In this document: positions 5,323 through 6,374 of the stretch, in pieces
Layout: every line of letters begins with the position of its first letter
Numbering within the stretch: position 1 is the stretch's first letter
NCBI GenBank assembly: GCA_019241915.1
Contig: JAFAWI010000052.1
Location: 1-6,374 of the forward strand
Origin: Alphaproteobacteria bacterium
Lineage (GTDB): Bacteria; Pseudomonadota; Alphaproteobacteria; ATCC43930; CGMCC-115725
Length of the DNA: 6,374 nt
Reading direction: 5' to 3'
Program-made: the position numbers and the translations under genes
Notes under the pieces: generated by a model
Seen by the model: only the letters and a program-made list of their open reading frames with translations
Told to the model about the DNA's origin: nothing
Database searches by the model: none

Positions 5323-6076
5323 AGCGACCAGATCAGGATGGCGGCGAGGATGATGCCAGCAAGGAAGTTGCGGGCGAGCTTGTCGTAGCGGGTGGCGATG
5401 CGTCTGAAGTCCTTCAGCCGTCCGAACATTCGCTCGATCAGGTTGCGCTGACGGTAGACCAGCGGATCATGAGGGATCAGCGGTTTGCGGCGAGCCACCG
5501 AAGGGATGATCGCATCGATCGCCTGCTCGGCCAGAAAGCGGCGCAGCTTATTGGTATCGTAGGCCTTGTCGGCGATCAGCCTGGCAATCGGTCCGGCCAG
5601 CCGAACCAGCTCCTCGGCCATTGTGACATCGTGCTGGTTTCCCGGTGCGAGCAGCAGCACACGAGGCCGCCCGACGTCGTCAGTCAGCGCGTGGAGGGTG
5701 GTCGTGCGACCGCCCCGCGAGCGTCCGATGGCTTGCTCGAAGTCCCCCCTTTTCCGCCGGCCGCCGAGCGGTGCGCCTTTACATGAGAGCCATCGATCGA
5801 GGCTGTGCCGATGACAGCCGTCCGACCGGTGATCGCCTCGAACATCCCCAGCCAGATGCCCTGGCGGCTCCAGCGGTTGAACCGGTTATAGACGGTCGTG
5901 TACGGACCATATTCGGCCGGGCAATCGCGCCAACGCGCGCCAGAGCGCAGCATGTGCAGGATGCCGCTGATCACCCGATGGTCATCGACCCGATGTGCGC
6001 CACGCCGGCCTCGCGGCAGCAACGGTTCCAGCCGCGCCCACTCCTCATCGCTCAACCAGTAAAGCTGCTTTGCCAT
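5316..6076 (-). CDS. IS427-group DDE transposase, produced by -1 frameshift from two overlapping frames
   Basis: The first frame starts at ATG 6076. A -1 shift at the AAAAGGGGGG tract (5744-5753) joins it to the second frame, which ends with TGA at 5316. This gives a product of about 253 residues (111 plus 142), normal for the group. The catalytic triad is split across the frames: the first Asp is in SIDGSHVKAH (Asp95), the second in the second frame's ADKAYDTN motif, and the Glu in RNLIERMFGRLKDFRRIATRYDK, quoted here by its key NLIER and RIATRYDK parts. The N-terminal part carries the helix-turn-helix-like start LSDEEWARLEPLLP (8-21) and the RWRDCPAEYGPYTTVYNRF region (48-66). It cuts and joins the IS ends. 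All three catalytic residues are present and neither frame has a premature stop, so it looks functional. The split frame is normal for this group and is not a disabling mutation. Confidence 0.88.
5684..6076 (-). CDS. IS427-group transposase first frame (OrfA), unshifted product
   Basis: Without frameshifting, translation from ATG 6076 gives a 130-residue protein ending at 5684. It holds the DNA-binding N-terminal part and the first catalytic Asp (Asp95), but not the other two acidic residues, so it cannot catalyse transposition alone. After residue 111 the sequence (TSSKPSDARGAVARPPSTR) is the out-of-frame reading of the fusion. In related IS elements the short product can regulate or inhibit transposition; that role is only inferred here. 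A G-run lies upstream of the ATG and may serve as a weak ribosome binding site. Confidence 0.75.
   Translation of the reverse strand: MAKQLYWLSDEEWARLEPLLPRGRRGAHRVDDHRVISGILHMLRSGARWRDCPAEYGPYTTVYNRFNRWSRQGIWLGMFEAITGRTAVIGTASIDGSHVKAHRSAAGGKGGTSSKPSDARGAVARPPSTR
5744..5753 (-). promoter_or_regulatory. Programmed -1 frameshift tract of the transposase
   Basis: The minus strand reads AAAAGGGGGG, decoded in the first frame as (G)GA AAA GGG GGG ACT. Slipping back one base on the G-run gives GGG GAC TTC, entering the frame that encodes the rest of the catalytic domain. The position between the first and second catalytic Asp is typical of the IS427 group. Confidence 0.8.
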
Positions 6077-6129
6077 CCAAGCCCCCCCGTTTGGAAGCTT
6101 GAATCACAAATCCTACCCGCCGAGAATCC

Positions 6130-6146
6130 CAATTGAGTACGGACCC
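6130..6146 (-). repeat. Right terminal inverted repeat of the IS
   Basis: On the minus strand this reads GGGTCCGTACTCAATTG, matching the left end at 16 of 17 positions. The transposase start codon lies 54 bases inside this end, so the transposase promoter is expected here or just inside it; no clear promoter box was seen. Confidence 0.9.
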
Positions 6147-6151
6147 TAGAC

Positions 6152-6361
6152 CTAACAGCCTACGCGCGGTTCGGGGCGTGCACCTGTCTGAGGGGCACTT
6201 CGATAGTCCTGGGGCCAAGGACTTACTCGCGCAATTTCGCGCTCCAACACGCGGAGTCGATGCCAATCCTCCTGGCCGCACGCTTGCGCACGCCGAACGT
6301 ATAGGTCGATAAGCCGATTTCCGACCTCGACAAATTGCCCCAATTCCTGGTTTGAAAACAT
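6152..6361 (-). CDS. Small hypothetical protein, convergent with the transporter gene, IS inserted at its 3' edge
   Basis: The frame encodes 69 residues from ATG 6359-6361 to TAG at 6152-6154. A GTG two codons upstream is an alternative start. GGGGTGG lies just ahead of the ATG and can serve as the ribosome binding site. The first 45 or so residues (start FSNQELGQFVEVGNRLIDLY, then RRAQACGQEDWHRLRVLEREIARVS in parts) look like one or two charged amphipathic helices. The last 22 residues are Pro/Arg-rich and may be native or a decayed tail. I do not recognise a family. There is no signal peptide or membrane segment. The stop codon is five bases outside the IS right end, so the insertion did not cut the frame as read now. 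Upstream context is lost at the window edge. Confidence 0.5.
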   Translation of the reverse strand: MFSNQELGQFVEVGNRLIDLYVRRAQACGQEDWHRLRVLEREIARVSPWPQDYRSAPQTGARPEPRVGC

Positions 6362-6374
6362 CGCCACCCCCCAC

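Larger units (their letters stand above)
5306..6146 (-). mobile_element. Complete IS5-family insertion sequence, IS427 group, 841 bp
   Basis: The ends are 17-base imperfect inverted repeats, GGGTCCGGACTCAATTG at 5306-5322 and its counterpart at 6130-6146, identical at 16 of 17 positions. The element is flanked on both sides by TA (5304-5305 and 6147-6148), the short target duplication expected for this group. Because of the sequence symmetry the flanks can also be read as a 4-base CTAG duplication (5303-5306 and 6146-6149). The transposase is encoded on the minus strand in two overlapping frames and its stop codon lies inside the left inverted repeat, typical of compact IS427-group elements. 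All parts needed for transposition appear present, suggesting a recent or still active copy. There is no passenger gene. Confidence 0.93.

Noticed and set aside
5316..6076. Transposase as a pseudogene because of the frame break
   Set aside because: The break sits at an AAAAGGGGGG tract where IS427-group elements use programmed frameshifting, and all catalytic residues and both ends are intact.
6205..6223. AGTCCT/AGGACT stem-loop as a terminator
   Set aside because: The stem has only six pairs, no T-run follows on either strand, and it lies inside the small ORF.

Overview
The window looks like a chromosomal segment from a high-GC alphaproteobacterium, most likely Bradyrhizobium or a close relative in the Nitrobacteraceae. 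This is inferred from three things: strong G/C preference at third codon positions, a pair of palindromic intergenic units with CCTCATCCTGAGG-type ends that are common in that group, and an IS427-group (IS5 family) insertion sequence. No rRNA, tRNA or CRISPR array was found.

Layout. Bases 1-174 are the 3' end of a YihY/BrkB-type membrane protein gene. It converges on a two-gene minus-strand block. Read in its own direction, that block is an alpha/beta-hydrolase-fold gene (2352 to 1546), a 191-base gap that may hold a tiny membrane-peptide ORF, and a short 'core' MetE-like methyltransferase gene (1354 to 182). Divergent from it, on the plus strand, are a LigB-type (class III) extradiol dioxygenase homologue (2612-3664) and a 12-helix major facilitator transporter (3824-5296). 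The divergent intergenic region carries a 134-base inverted pair of palindromic repeat units (2380-2513). A complete IS427-group element (5306-6146) with an in-phase A4G6 frameshift signal sits between the transporter stop codon and the stop codon of a small convergent ORF (6361 to 6152).

How the genes may work together. A transporter, a ring-cleavage dioxygenase homologue, an alpha/beta-hydrolase homologue and a one-carbon methyltransferase homologue around one divergent promoter region suggest uptake and breakdown of a small, possibly methylated, aromatic-like compound. This is inference from gene content.

The most notable observation is that both fold-recognisable enzymes beside the divergent promoter have a changed active-site residue in an otherwise well-kept framework. 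The hydrolase has Lys where the GxSxG nucleophile Ser should be (GAKIG). The dioxygenase has Gln where the second iron-ligand His of LigB should be (GDDQ instead of NDH). The cluster may therefore perform chemistry different from what the family names imply.
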